A DNA stretch of 64,000 nt from Candidatus Multiplicimicrobium inquinatum (GCA_002344825.1 DDUN01000006.1:10336-74335), one strand, 5' to 3'; counted from the stretch's first letter, positions 7,235-15,268 are shown. The notes: generated by a model not told the origin, from the sequence alone. A program made the numbers and translations.

Positions 7235-8917
7235 ATGACAGCAAAATTAAAAGCTCCGCCTAAGAAAAAAATCGCAAAAGCGGTTAAAAAATTGCCTTTA
7301 AAAAAGGCTGTGAAAGCGGTGGTTACCGTGTCTCCGGCGCAGCAAGCGATTGATGCGAAACTCGCGAAAGTGATTGTCCGTTTGATCAAAACGGGCATGG
7401 AACAAGGCGTGGTGACCATTGAACAGATGAAAAAACAAGTCAAAGGGGACTTGGATAATCCGGATAACGTTGAACGCGTGATTAAGGCTCTCGCCAAAGA
7501 AAATATTCAGGTTCTTTCCGAAAAAGTAGTTGAGGCGGATAACCGCAAAGAGCGCGATGTAGAGTTGGAAGAAGAAGGCGCGGCGGATGAAGCCGAAAAA
7601 GTCCGCATGGACGACCCTGTCCGCACTTATTTGCGCCAGATGGGACAAATTCCTCTCTTAAAACGTGATGAAGAAATTGCGCTGGCGAAACGCATTGAGG
7701 ATCGTGAGCAGGATTTAGCTCGCGCCATTTTTCAATGTAAGGGCGCGCGCTATGAAGTGCTCGAGCTGGCCAAAAAGATTTCTGAGGGAACCGTTCAAGT
7801 TGAATCGATCATTGATCCCGAGCAAGAGCAGGGCGAAGACGAAGCCATGCAGGAAGCCAAGATCAAGGCGATGAAAAAGAAAATGAAGTCGCTTATTCGT
7901 AAACTGCGTGCTTCACGGAAAGATTCGGATATTACCGAGCTTTTGATGAGTTTTAAACTGAGCGTTCAGATGGTGGATAAGATTCTCGCCAGTCTGCGCG
8001 CCAAATATGTTCAGCTCCGTAAAAACCGCGAAGAAATCAAGAAACTTCGTAAGAAGAGCGTCCGTGGCGCGATCGGAAAGATCGAAGAGCGCAATAAAGA
8101 AATTTTGCATGAGCTCTCCGAGCCCGAAAAAGATTTTGTTGAACGTCTGCGTTTAATCGGAAGAAAAGAAGCTGAGCTATCGATCGCCAAAAAAGCGCTT
8201 TGTGCCGCGAATTTGCGTTTAGTCGTGAGTATCGCAAAAAAATATACCAATCGCGGTTTATCTTTCCTGGATTTGATTCAGGAAGGAAACATTGGTTTGA
8301 TGAAAGCGGTTGATAAGTTTGAATACAAACGCGGCTATAAATTTTCGACTTACGCGACGTGGTGGATTCGTCAGGCCATTACGCGTTCGATCGCGGATCA
8401 GGCGCGTACGATTCGTATTCCGGTTCACATGATCGAAACGATCAATAAGTTTTTCCGTGCTTCCCGCCACTTAGTTCAGGAAACCGGCCGTGAGCCGACT
8501 CCCGAAGAAGTCGCGCAGTTGATGAAGATGCCGGTTGAAAAGGTAAAAGGCATTTTGAAGATCGCTCAGGAACCAATCAGTCTTCAAACCCCGATCGGCG
8601 ATGACGGAGATACCACTTTCGGTGACTTCATTGAAGATAAGTCCGCTGTTTCACCGGCGAATGCCACGGCTTACAGTATGCTTAAAGAGCAGATGGACGA
8701 TGTTCTGCTTTCTCTGACTGAACGTGAGGAGAAGGTTCTCCGCTTGCGTTTTGGTATCGGCGACGGATATCCGAGGACATTGGAAGAAGTCGGACGCATT
8801 TTTAATGTGACTCGTGAGCGTGTGCGTCAGATTGAAGCGAAGGCTTTGCGCAAGCTTCGTCATCCAACTCGGTCAAGAAAGCTCAAAGGCTTTTTAGAAA
8901 TCAAGATTAGCGAGTAG
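7235..8917 (+). CDS. rpoD: primary sigma factor RpoD (sigma-70)
   Basis: 560-residue housekeeping sigma factor. Region 1.1 follows a lysine/alanine-rich N-terminus. Region 1.2 (DPVRTYLRQMG) and a non-conserved charged insert of about 180 residues come next. Region 2 is canonical (LDLIQEGNIGLMKAVDKFEY, then FSTYATWWIRQAI for -10 melting). Region 3 contains IRIPVHM, and region 4 carries the -35-binding helix-turn-helix (TLEEVGRIFNVTRERVRQIE). The full set of regions identifies the primary rather than an alternative sigma. The ATG is preceded by GGGAAAAGGA. It follows dnaG after a 159-base leader. Confidence 0.96.
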   Translation: MTAKLKAPPKKKIAKAVKKLPLKKAVKAVVTVSPAQQAIDAKLAKVIVRLIKTGMEQGVVTIEQMKKQVKGDLDNPDNVERVIKALAKENIQVLSEKVVEADNRKERDVELEEEGAADEAEKVRMDDPVRTYLRQMGQIPLLKRDEEIALAKRIEDREQDLARAIFQCKGARYEVLELAKKISEGTVQVESIIDPEQEQGEDEAMQEAKIKAMKKKMKSLIRKLRASRKDSDITELLMSFKLSVQMVDKILASLRAKYVQLRKNREEIKKLRKKSVRGAIGKIEERNKEILHELSEPEKDFVERLRLIGRKEAELSIAKKALCAANLRLVVSIAKKYTNRGLSFLDLIQEGNIGLMKAVDKFEYKRGYKFSTYATWWIRQAITRSIADQARTIRIPVHMIETINKFFRASRHLVQETGREPTPEEVAQLMKMPVEKVKGILKIAQEPISLQTPIGDDGDTTFGDFIEDKSAVSPANATAYSMLKEQMDDVLLSLTEREEKVLRLRFGIGDGYPRTLEEVGRIFNVTRERVRQIEAKALRKLRHPTRSRKLKGFLEIKISE

Positions 8918-8931
8918 CACTGTTTTTTAAA

Positions 8932-8957
8932 CCTCTGCGCTGATGCGCAACCGGCGG
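8932..8957 (+). repeat. CTCTG/CAACCG palindromic element, copy 1
   Basis: Flank CTCTG, arm CGC, loop TGAT, arm GCG, flank CAACCGG. It lies just after the rpoD stop and before the tRNA. It belongs to the dispersed family described in the findings. Confidence 0.75.
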
Positions 8958-8981
8958 TACGCTAGCCGCACCTTAATGTTT

Positions 8982-9055
<74 letters not shown>

Positions 9056-9068
9056 CTGCATTGTTTTT

Positions 9069-9096
9069 GCTCTGTGGCTTTGCCACAACCGCAAGC
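9069..9096 (+). repeat. CTCTG/CAACCG palindromic element, copy 2
   Basis: CTCTG, arm TGGC, loop TTT, arm GCCA, CAACCGC. The arms differ from copy 1 yet remain complementary. It lies 13 bases after the tRNA. Confidence 0.7.
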
Positions 9097-9116
9097 TTGC
9101 CCAGATTCGAAGTTTT

Positions 9117-9224
9117 AAAAAAGAGCCGTCTACGGCGTCAAAATTTCATTCCTTTGTGCGGAGTCGTTTTCACTACACCTCCGCAGTCATTCAAATTTTC
9201 CTTTTATTCAGGCTTTTTTGAGAA
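9117..9224. repeat. diverged copy of the about 105-base intergenic repeat
   Basis: Shares the TTTGTGCGG core, a central inverted pair, and the CTCCGCAG segment with the copies at 15164, 29300 and 41333. It is bounded by AAAAAAGAGCC and GGCTTTTTT, which pair as the outer arms. This is the most diverged copy. Confidence 0.5.
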
Positions 9225-9294
9225 AAATGGTTTGAGATTTTTCGGATTTGAAGTGAGCCGTGACAACATCAGAATTTGAATGAGGGAAAACATT

Positions 9295-9376
9295 GGGAGC
9301 GGCGAGTGGCTGACCCGCAGCGAACCCGAGCGTTTAGCAAGAGAGTGAGCGAAGGGTGGCGAGTCCAGATAGGTCC
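9295..9376. repeat. GGCGAGTGGC-type repeat, copy 1
   Basis: Shares GGCGAGTGGC, then CGAGCG-x-TTAGC-x-AGAGAG-x-GA and a GTCC end, with 23615-23703. It is rich in GCGA/GAGC words. Function unknown. Confidence 0.55.
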
Positions 9377-9666
9377 ATTTCCTTCTGCTATCCCAACCAC
9401 GCTTCACTTGGGGTTCATAGATTTTTACAACGGTGATGCAGTTAATCCAGCGCATTCTTTTTTAATGCATTTAAAATGTTTTCCATTTTTGTCGTAAAAA
9501 CATGTTTGCTTCAAAAATGTAAGACATTCACGTAATTAAAAAATTTAAGTTCAGTTTTTATTGTCGCAGCCGAAACTAAATATGGGATGCCGAATTGTTT
9601 TTTGGGGCGGGATTTCCTTTTTTTATGAAGAATCGTTTTAGTTCTTTGATTTTTCTAAAAAAAATA

Positions 9667-9694
9667 TTGATTTCATTTTCGAGATTGGTATGAT
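9667..9694 (+). promoter_or_regulatory. sigma-70-type promoter for the porin gene
   Basis: TTGATT at 9667-9672, a 16-base spacer, and TATGAT at 9689-9694, about 70 bases before the porin ATG. The location and AT-rich surround fit a strong promoter for an abundant outer-membrane protein. Confidence 0.55.
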
Positions 9695-9763
9695 GCTTGC
9701 TGTTTGGGTACCGTTCGGGTAACGGCAATTTCCATGTAATTAATTTAACCAAGGAGAGATCGG

Positions 9764-11035
9764 ATGAAGCTGACAATTAAGAAAGCTTTGGGGATTCTCG
9801 CTCTTGTTGCATTTATGCCTTCGATGGCTTTTGCACAAAGCGCGGATGTCAGTGCATTAGAAAACCAAGTAAAAGAGCTTACCAAGAAGGTAGCTGCTCT
9901 TGAAGGCGCAAAGACGTCACAGTCTTCCTACGGTGCTGGCTATGTGATGCCGACCGAAGGTGATCAGGGTGGTCTTTTACATGCCGCACAGGATATTGAC
10001 TTTGGCGGATATGTTGCGACAAGCTACACCAGCCACTTTGGTCAGAACAGCACTTGGCAGGGGCGTATTTTTGATGCCAACGAAGGTTTCGCTGTCAATC
10101 AGGCGAACTTCTACTTCAAGAAAGATGCTCCAGCTGAAGGCGGAGCAGGTTTCAAAATCGATATTATTGCCGGCCGTGACGCTCGCGTAATTGATTTCGC
10201 CGCGACCGCTGACAACGATGATTTTGCTTTCAACGAAGCTTATGTTGAAGTGAACACACCGTCTCTCCTCGGCGAAAGCGATATTCTTCCGAGCATGATC
10301 AACTGGAAAGTTGGACGTATGTCCACTTTGGCTGGACGTGAAGTCATCAATCCCGCGGCAAACTGGAACATTTCCCGTTCTGTTGGCTTTGGTTTTGGTC
10401 TTCCGTTTACTCACACCGGTTTGCGCACTAACACAAAATGGTTCGGCGAAAAGCTGAATGTTTATGCTGGTGTGAACAACGGTTGGGATGTTGACGTTGA
10501 GACTAACGATTTCCGTACTTTGGAATTCGGTCTTGGTGTTAATCTTCTTGAAAATCTGAGCTACTTCACCGCTATTTATTTCGGCCCTGAAACAGCTGGC
10601 ATTTCTGATGATAAAACCTTTTTGTGGACACATGTCCTTGATTTGGCTGTCACAGATGCGCTTAAGTTAGGTGCTGAACTTAATTGGGGTCGCACAAACG
10701 ATTTCGTAACCGCTGCGGGCAATTCTGAAAACGCTGAATTTGCTACGTTCGGTTTCTATGGTCGCTATCAGCTTGCTCCGAAATGGGCTGCTGCTCAGCG
10801 CTTCGAAATCTTCCGTGATATTGACGGATCACGCGGCGCAGGTTTTGGTTCAGGTTCAGGTTCTGGCACAGACACGATGTTTGGCTGGACTTCAACTCTT
10901 GAGTACACACCGTATGACAATTTGATCACCCGTCTCGAATACCGCTTGGATAAAGTGAATAGCGGAAACGGCACGATCTTTGGAACGGATAGTACACGTG
11001 GAACTCTTGCTGCTCAGATGATTTATACAATCTAA
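9764..11035 (+). CDS. outer-membrane beta-barrel porin (BBP2/OmpL-like)
   Basis: 423 residues beginning with a clear signal peptide (hydrophobic core, then MAFAQ cleavage region). A short coiled-coil-like segment follows (VSALENQVKELTKKVAALEG, residues about 28-47), as in porins that attach to peptidoglycan or trimerise through an N-terminal helix. The rest is alternating aromatic/polar beta-strand sequence ending in an aromatic-rich final strand (MIYTI). FGGYVATSYTSHF and the NWKVGRMSTLAGRE stretch resemble the putative beta-barrel porin-2 family. A strong AAGGAGAGA ribosome-binding site and codon use enriched in GCT/CGT suggest high expression. It is monocistronic: own promoter and a terminator directly after. 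Confidence 0.75.
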   Translation: MKLTIKKALGILALVAFMPSMAFAQSADVSALENQVKELTKKVAALEGAKTSQSSYGAGYVMPTEGDQGGLLHAAQDIDFGGYVATSYTSHFGQNSTWQGRIFDANEGFAVNQANFYFKKDAPAEGGAGFKIDIIAGRDARVIDFAATADNDDFAFNEAYVEVNTPSLLGESDILPSMINWKVGRMSTLAGREVINPAANWNISRSVGFGFGLPFTHTGLRTNTKWFGEKLNVYAGVNNGWDVDVETNDFRTLEFGLGVNLLENLSYFTAIYFGPETAGISDDKTFLWTHVLDLAVTDALKLGAELNWGRTNDFVTAAGNSENAEFATFGFYGRYQLAPKWAAAQRFEIFRDIDGSRGAGFGSGSGSGTDTMFGWTSTLEYTPYDNLITRLEYRLDKVNSGNGTIFGTDSTRGTLAAQMIYTI

Positions 11036-11047
11036 GCAACTTGTTTT

Positions 11048-11084
11048 AAAAGCCCCGGATTTGAAAAAATCCGGGGCTTTTTTT
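11048..11084 (+). terminator. intrinsic terminator after the porin gene
   Basis: A perfect GC-rich stem (AGCCCCGGATTT with AAATCCGGGGCT) followed by a run of T, 13 bases after the porin stop. Confidence 0.95.
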
Positions 11085-11133
11085 GTCTTTTCCGTTTTGT
11101 GCCTTTGTTTTAAAGGCGGGATAATTTTTTCGA

Positions 11134-11162
11134 TTGACCTTTTGCCTCTGTATTCATACACT
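11134..11162 (+). promoter_or_regulatory. possible promoter for the TPR lipoprotein gene
   Basis: TTGACC at 11134-11139, a 17-base spacer, and TACACT at 11157-11162, directly upstream of the lipoprotein start. This would place transcription start at or next to the ATG, so the assignment is uncertain. Confidence 0.3.
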
Positions 11163-11168
11163 AAAAAC

Positions 11169-11522
11169 ATGAAATCATTTTTAAAATCCATTCAGATTGT
11201 TTTTTTATTTGGAATTGGTGTTTTGTTTCTTTCAGGTTGCTTGCGTTCACCCGCGCGTCACCAGTTCGGTGATTACTCCAATGCGGAGAAGTACTATGCT
11301 GAGGGAAAGTATGAAAAAGCGATCGAGTCTTATCAAAACTATATGGATAAGAATGAAGAGGGAAACCTTTCAATTATCGCTAAGTACTATACCGCGAAAA
11401 GTTATGTTGCTTTGCAGAAGAATGATCAAGCGAAGAAGTATTACCAGGAAATTATTAATCAGTATCCCGATCTGATTTGGGCTGAGCTTTCTAAGGAGCA
11501 GTTAAAAAACTTAGCCGGCTAG
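11169..11522 (+). CDS. small TPR-containing lipoprotein
   Basis: 117 residues. A lysine-containing n-region and hydrophobic core end in the lipobox LSGC (Cys about residue 22), so it should be lipid-anchored. The mature part contains tetratricopeptide-like helices (YSNAEKYYAEGKYEKAIESYQ and YYTAKSYVALQKNDQAKKYYQ), similar to BamD/YfiO-type repeats but only about two, much shorter than BamD. It is probably a scaffold for protein interactions at the envelope. ATG 11169 was chosen because it gives a proper lipoprotein signal; an earlier in-frame start falls inside the porin terminator. Confidence 0.75.
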   Translation: MKSFLKSIQIVFLFGIGVLFLSGCLRSPARHQFGDYSNAEKYYAEGKYEKAIESYQNYMDKNEEGNLSIIAKYYTAKSYVALQKNDQAKKYYQEIINQYPDLIWAELSKEQLKNLAG

Positions 11523-11570
11523 TCTTACTGAGTTTTTCCTCTCGACGCATTTTTTAAAGTTTTAGATAGA

Positions 11571-11956
11571 ATCAAGGGTGCTTTTTCGGATGACCGCTCC
11601 TTAAAGGAGAGGAAAGTCCGTGCTTCCAAGGACAGCCGTAGTGGGTAACGCCCATCTTCCGTAATATGCTGAAGGTGCAAATCATCGGCGGAAAGCGGAA
11701 CGGATCAGAGCCACAGAGACGAGTCTTTTTGAGGGTAAACCCTCGAAAAGGGTGAAACGCGGCAATCTCTACGGGGAAGAAAGGCTAAACGGAAAAGACC
11801 AGCAATGGGAAGCGGTCCGCTTCAACCCCGAGGTAACGGAGGGTTTCTTTTCGGGTAAGCCGCTAGCGAAGCTTCGTAAGGAGCTTTCAAGATAGATGGT
11901 CATCGTTTGCTGTAAAGCAAATACAGAACACGGCTTATAGAAAAGGTGCTCTTGAT
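11571..11956 (+). ncRNA. rnpB: RNase P RNA
   Basis: Catalytic RNA of tRNA 5' maturation, A-type. The universally conserved segments are present: GAGGAAAGTCCG near the 5' end, the AGATAGATGGTCATC region, and ACAGAACACGGCTTATAG near the 3' end, which together build the P4 core. The terminal sequences (ATCAAGGGTGC... and ...GGTGCTCTTGAT) pair to form helix P1 and set the boundaries. It is followed directly by the pyrimidine locus, without functional linkage. Confidence 0.95.
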
Positions 11957-11978
11957 TCTGTTCTCTCGCCTCTTTTTT

Positions 11979-12003
11979 GCTCTGCGCCTGTGGCGCAACT
12001 GCG
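11979..12003 (+). repeat. CTCTG/CAACYG palindromic element, copy 3
   Basis: CTCTG, arm CGCC, loop TGT, arm GGCG, CAACTGC. It lies 22 bases after the RNase P RNA. Confidence 0.75.
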
Positions 12004-12074
12004 TAAGCACCCTTGATTTTGCTCAAGCGCATTTTTTTGTCTATGCCACACCCCAAAAATGAGTATGTAGTAGC

Positions 12075-12103
12075 TTGACAAAAGAGCGAAGTGAAAGTAT
12101 CAT
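12075..12103 (+). promoter_or_regulatory. sigma-70 promoter of the pyr locus
   Basis: TTGACA at 12075-12080, exactly 17 bases, and TATCAT at 12098-12103. It is one of the best promoter matches in the window and lies about 250 bases before pyrR, leaving a long structured leader. Confidence 0.75.
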
Positions 12104-12178
12104 CCCTCAGCTCGAAGCGGTGATTTTAGCCGCCAAGACCTTTTAAGACGGTGCTGTGACGCTGTCAAAGGAACATCA

Positions 12179-12364
12179 GTGAATTTACTAGCATACAATT
12201 TGCGTTTGTTGTCGTCCCTGCTTAATTTCCTAGGCAGGGTCTTTTTTTGTCTCGGCTCTGGCCTTCGGCCAACCGCATTTTGTCTTGGCTCTGAGCTTCG
12301 CTCAACCGCCCGGCTGTCTTTTGCCTCATCCTCTTTTTTTCAAAACAGGGTGGCACATGCCTAA
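12179..12364 (+). CDS. possible leader peptide upstream of pyrR
   Basis: 61-codon frame starting at GTG with AAAGGA about 9 bases upstream. It reads through the terminator hairpin and both palindromic elements without a stop, and ends at a TAA that overlaps the pyrR ATG (ATGCCTAA). Such an arrangement would let ribosomes disrupt the terminator and deliver them to pyrR, as in enterobacterial pyrBI leaders. The peptide is leucine/phenylalanine/serine-rich and resembles no known protein; it could equally be a chance open frame. Confidence 0.35.
   Translation: MNLLAYNLRLLSSLLNFLGRVFFCLGSGLRPTAFCLGSELRSTARLSFASSSFFQNRVAHA
12215..12248 (+). terminator. intrinsic terminator (attenuator) in the pyr leader
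   Basis: CCCTGC at 12216-12221 pairs with GCAGGG at 12234-12239 around a 12-base loop, followed by TCTTTTTTT. It is downstream of the pyr promoter and upstream of pyrR, the position expected for an attenuator. Confidence 0.8.
12255..12276 (+). repeat. CTCTG/CAACCG palindromic element, copy 4
   Basis: CTCTG, arm GCC, loop TTC, arm GGC, CAACCGC. It is the first of a tandem pair in the pyr leader. Confidence 0.75.
12287..12309 (+). repeat. CTCTG/CAACCG palindromic element, copy 5
   Basis: CTCTG, arm AGC, loop TTC, arm GCT, CAACCGC. It is the second of the pair, in the same orientation and the same codon phase as copy 4. Confidence 0.75.
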
Positions 12365-12905
12365 GACTTTTCTTGATTCAACCGAAATTCAGCGCGCGGT
12401 AGTGCGTATTGCACATGAAATTTTAGAACGCAACCATGACGTGAATAATTTGGCGATCGTGGGCGTTCGTACCCGCGGGGTTTTTATTGCCGAGAGAATC
12501 CGCAATAAAATACAAGAAATCAAATCATTTCAACTTCCTTTCGGTATTTTAGATATCACGCTTTACCGCGATGACTTAAGTGAAGTCGGAGTTCATCCTC
12601 AGCTCAAAGAAACGGATATTCCTTTTGATTTGCATGATCGCACCATTGTTTTGGTGGATGATGTTTTATTTACGGGACGTACGATTCGGGCTGCGCTCAA
12701 TGCTATTTCAGATTTTGGCCGGCCGCGCGCGGTTCAACTCGCCGTGCTTGTCGACCGTGGGCACCGCGAGCTTCCGATTAAAGCAGATTTTGTCGGAAAA
12801 AATATTCCGACTTCGCGACAAGAAAAAGTTTTGATTCATTTGCAGGAAACAGACGGGAAGGATGAAGCGTTAATTTTGCCGGTAGCCGGCGAGGTGATTT
12901 CATGA
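12357..12905 (+). CDS. pyrR: PyrR: pyr operon regulator / uracil phosphoribosyltransferase
   Basis: 182-residue type I phosphoribosyltransferase. The PRPP-binding loop is intact (TIVLVDDVLFTGRTIRAAL), preceded by GVRTRGVFIAERI. LDITLYRDDL and the PTSRQEKV segment are diagnostic of PyrR. In Firmicutes PyrR binds pyr leader RNA in a UMP-dependent way; in other phyla it may be mainly an enzyme. ATG 12357 was chosen because an upstream in-frame start would extend into the palindromic repeats of the leader. The stop overlaps pyrB by four bases (ATGA). Confidence 0.93.
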   Translation: MPKTFLDSTEIQRAVVRIAHEILERNHDVNNLAIVGVRTRGVFIAERIRNKIQEIKSFQLPFGILDITLYRDDLSEVGVHPQLKETDIPFDLHDRTIVLVDDVLFTGRTIRAALNAISDFGRPRAVQLAVLVDRGHRELPIKADFVGKNIPTSRQEKVLIHLQETDGKDEALILPVAGEVIS

Positions 12906-13858
12906 ACCAATCCGCCTGGAAGCGCAAAGACCTGATCGGATTACGCGATCTTTCTAAAGAAGAAATTGAGTTGATTTTGGATACGGCAGCATCTTTCAGC
13001 GAAGTTTCACAGCGGTCGGTAAAAAAAGTGCCCGCACTTCGCGGAAAAACAGTCGTGAATCTTTTTCTTGAGCCGAGTACGCGTACCCGCATGTCATTTG
13101 AATTAGCCGAGAAACGTTTGAGCGCGGACACGCTTGGTATGACCGGTTCGGTATCGAGTATGACCAAGGGTGAGTCGTTGCGCGATACCGCTCAGAATAT
13201 CGAAGCGCTGAAAGTGGATTTGATCGTGATGCGTCATCCTTCCTCGGGTGCCGCTTATCGGTTGTCGCAGTACACAAGCAAAGGTGTTGTGAACGCGGGC
13301 GACGGTATCAATGAGCATCCCACTCAGGCGCTAATCGACATTTTTACTATTCGTGAACTGAAAAAAAATGTCAAAGGGCTTAAGATTGTTTATCTTGGCG
13401 ACATTTTGCATTCACGGGTCGCACGGTCGAATATTTGGGGATTAACGAAGCTTGGCGCGCAGGTGGTTGTTTGCGGTCCCAAAACCCTTATTCCCAAGGG
13501 CATTGAAGAGCTCGGCGTGAAAGTGGAACACAATCCCGCTAAAGCGGTACAAGATGCCGATGCGGTGACTTTGCTCCGTATCCAGCTCGAACGGCAAAAT
13601 GAAAGTTTATTTCCGAGTTTGCGCGAATACTCGGACACTTACGGAATGAATGAAAAACTTTTTATGCGAGCGAAGCCGGATGCAATTTTGATGCATCCGG
13701 GACCGGTGAATCGCGGTGTTGAAATCGAAAACTCGCTCGCGGACAGCCCTCGCTCGGTGATTTTAAGACAGGTAACCAACGGGATTGCCGTGCGTATGGC
13801 GGTTCTTTATCTCTTGAGCGGAGCGGCTTCGATTGACGGGGGAGGTTCGCATGAGTAA
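12902..13858 (+). CDS. pyrB: aspartate carbamoyltransferase catalytic subunit
   Basis: 318 residues; condenses carbamoyl phosphate with aspartate, the committed step of pyrimidine synthesis. The carbamoyl-phosphate loop EPSTRTRMSFELA, the MRHPSSGA segment, NAGDGINEHPTQALID and HPGPVNRG are all intact. No pyrI regulatory gene is present. The gene is joined to pyrR (4-base overlap) and to a dihydroorotase-like gene (8-base overlap). This is the same order as the Pseudomonas pyrR-pyrB-pyrC' cluster, whose ATCase needs the inactive dihydroorotase for assembly. Confidence 0.95.
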   Translation: MNQSAWKRKDLIGLRDLSKEEIELILDTAASFSEVSQRSVKKVPALRGKTVVNLFLEPSTRTRMSFELAEKRLSADTLGMTGSVSSMTKGESLRDTAQNIEALKVDLIVMRHPSSGAAYRLSQYTSKGVVNAGDGINEHPTQALIDIFTIRELKKNVKGLKIVYLGDILHSRVARSNIWGLTKLGAQVVVCGPKTLIPKGIEELGVKVEHNPAKAVQDADAVTLLRIQLERQNESLFPSLREYSDTYGMNEKLFMRAKPDAILMHPGPVNRGVEIENSLADSPRSVILRQVTNGIAVRMAVLYLLSGAASIDGGGSHE

Positions 13859-15161
13859 CGGATTGCATCGCCGGCAGGCAAAAAATTTGGTGATCCGTAA
13901 CGCGCATGTTGTGGATCCCTTTCACAAAATTAATGACGTGCTCGAGCTTTATATCAAGAACGGAAAAGTCCAGAAGTGGGGCAAGAAGGTGGATGCTCCC
14001 GCCGACGCCGATGTGTTTGACGCCAAAGGACTGTATCTTTTTCCGGGGTTCATTGATTTGCAGGTTCATTTCCGCGATCCCGGATTTGAAAACAAAGAAA
14101 CGATTGAAAGCGGAGTTCAGGAAGCAATTGCGGGCGGATTCGCGGGGTGCGTGACTATGCCGAATACCAAGCCCGCGTGCGACAATGAACAGGTTGTGAA
14201 ATATCAAATCGACCGCGGCGCGTTGAGCGACTTTAATATTTTTCCCGCCGGTGCTTTGACACAAGGAGTCGGAGGTCAAAAAATAGCTGAAATTTCTGAA
14301 ATGAAAATTGCGGGCGCGGTGGCGGTGACGGATGGATCCAGCTGGCTGCAAGACTCCGGTGTTGCGCGCAGGGCCTATGAGTATGCGACCACTTATGATT
14401 TGGTGGTGATGTCGCAGGCCGAAGACAATCGATTGAGCGCGGCCGGAGTGATGAATGAAAGTGTGGTCTCAACCCGCTTGGGCTTACGCGGCCGTCCCGG
14501 TGCCGCTGAAGACATTGCGATTGCAAGAGATTTGGAATTGGCGCGTTTAACAGGATGTCGTCTCCATCTGATGAGTGTTTCGACCAAACGGGCGGTGGAG
14601 TATATCCGCGAAGCAAAGCAGGAAGGCATCACCGTGACCGCGCAGGTGACACCGCATCATTTGATGATGACCGAAGATGACTTTGTGACTTATGACACCA
14701 ATTTTAAAATGAGCCCGCCCTTGCGCAGCGTTGAGGACCAAAAAGCAATTTTGGAAGGGTTGAAAGACGGGACGATTGATGTGATTGGTTCGGATCACTC
14801 GCCGCACGCGGCGGAAGAAAAAGATATGGATGTAGAAGTGGCGCCGGACGGAGTTGTGGGGTTGACTTCTTACTTTGGCGCGGTGATGACGGCTTTATAT
14901 CATGGGCAGAAAATTCCTCTGATGGAGATCGTTAGAAAAATGAGTCTTCGCCCAAGTGAAATTATCGGCAAGAATAAGTTTGGAAGATTAGGCGAGGGAG
15001 AGCTTGCCAACTTTGTTTTGGCGGATTTGAATCATGAATGGGTTTTTGAGAAAAAGCATATTTTTTCAAAATCAAAAAACTCTTGTTTCCTGGGCAGAAA
15101 ATTTAAAGGCAAGGTATTTCATAATTTTGTAAACGGCTATCACTACGACTTGACCAAGTAA
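13851..15161 (+). CDS. pyrC: dihydroorotase-like protein lacking several metal ligands
   Basis: 436-residue class I dihydroorotase homologue (cyclisation of carbamoyl aspartate). The family frame is clear: FRDPGFENKETI, MPNTKPACDN, the PPLRS segment, DGTIDVIGSDHSPH and APDGVVGL. Key metal ligands are changed. The HxH motif reads Gln71-x-His73, the HCED histidine is Gln189, and the HxST histidine is Ser242. Asp161, His269 (PHH) and Asp315 remain. It may therefore be catalytically dead and structural for PyrB, as PyrC' is in Pseudomonas, or use a non-standard centre. ATG 13851 overlaps the pyrB stop by 8 bases. If it is inactive, a working dihydroorotase must lie elsewhere in the genome. Confidence 0.85.
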   Translation: MSNGLHRRQAKNLVIRNAHVVDPFHKINDVLELYIKNGKVQKWGKKVDAPADADVFDAKGLYLFPGFIDLQVHFRDPGFENKETIESGVQEAIAGGFAGCVTMPNTKPACDNEQVVKYQIDRGALSDFNIFPAGALTQGVGGQKIAEISEMKIAGAVAVTDGSSWLQDSGVARRAYEYATTYDLVVMSQAEDNRLSAAGVMNESVVSTRLGLRGRPGAAEDIAIARDLELARLTGCRLHLMSVSTKRAVEYIREAKQEGITVTAQVTPHHLMMTEDDFVTYDTNFKMSPPLRSVEDQKAILEGLKDGTIDVIGSDHSPHAAEEKDMDVEVAPDGVVGLTSYFGAVMTALYHGQKIPLMEIVRKMSLRPSEIIGKNKFGRLGEGELANFVLADLNHEWVFEKKHIFSKSKNSCFLGRKFKGKVFHNFVNGYHYDLTK

Positions 15162-15163
15162 TG

Positions 15164-15268
15164 AAAAAGTCCATTTGCTGCTTTACAAGCTGCGCTTCTT
15201 TGTGCGGCGTAAGTTTTTACTACGCCTCCGCAGGCGCTTGCTTGCGCATTGCAACTGGATCTTTTTCC
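15164..15268. repeat. about 105-base intergenic repeat, copy A
   Basis: Outer arms AAAAAGTCCA and TGGATCTTTTT pair. The inner part has TTTGTGCGGCGTA and TACGCCTCCGC, which pair around a short loop. It starts directly after the pyrC stop and fills the gap before carA. It is likely folded RNA acting as a terminator or mRNA end, though carA would then need its own promoter. Confidence 0.75.

Larger units (their letters stand above)
9056..9763. other. 708-base gene-free spacer with three repeat types
   Basis: No convincing coding region. From left to right it holds a CTCTG/CAACCG palindrome, a diverged copy of the about 105-base terminator-like repeat, one copy of the GGCGAGTGGC repeat, an AT-rich stretch, and the porin promoter. 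Open frames here have no ribosome-binding site and are made of repeat sequence. Confidence 0.7.
12110..12356 (+). promoter_or_regulatory. pyr leader, probable transcription attenuator
   Basis: After the promoter come two hairpin-forming segments (GCGG with CCGC at about 12117-12134, and GACGGT with GCTGTC at about 12153-12172). A ribosome-binding site (AAAGGA) with a GTG-started open frame, an intrinsic terminator, two CTCTG/CAACCG palindromes and the pyrR start follow. A terminator between promoter and pyrR implies conditional readthrough. PyrR-binding RNA and a leader-peptide (pyrBI-like) mechanism are the two candidates. I could not find the usual PyrR anti-antiterminator loop sequence. 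Confidence 0.5.

Noticed and set aside
9977..10633. 218-codon open frame on the - strand inside the porin gene
   Set aside because: It is antisense to a well-supported porin with promoter, ribosome-binding site and terminator.
12104..12214. PyrR-binding anti-antiterminator hairpin of the Bacillus type
   Set aside because: The conserved loop sequence of that element could not be found, so only a generic attenuator is proposed.
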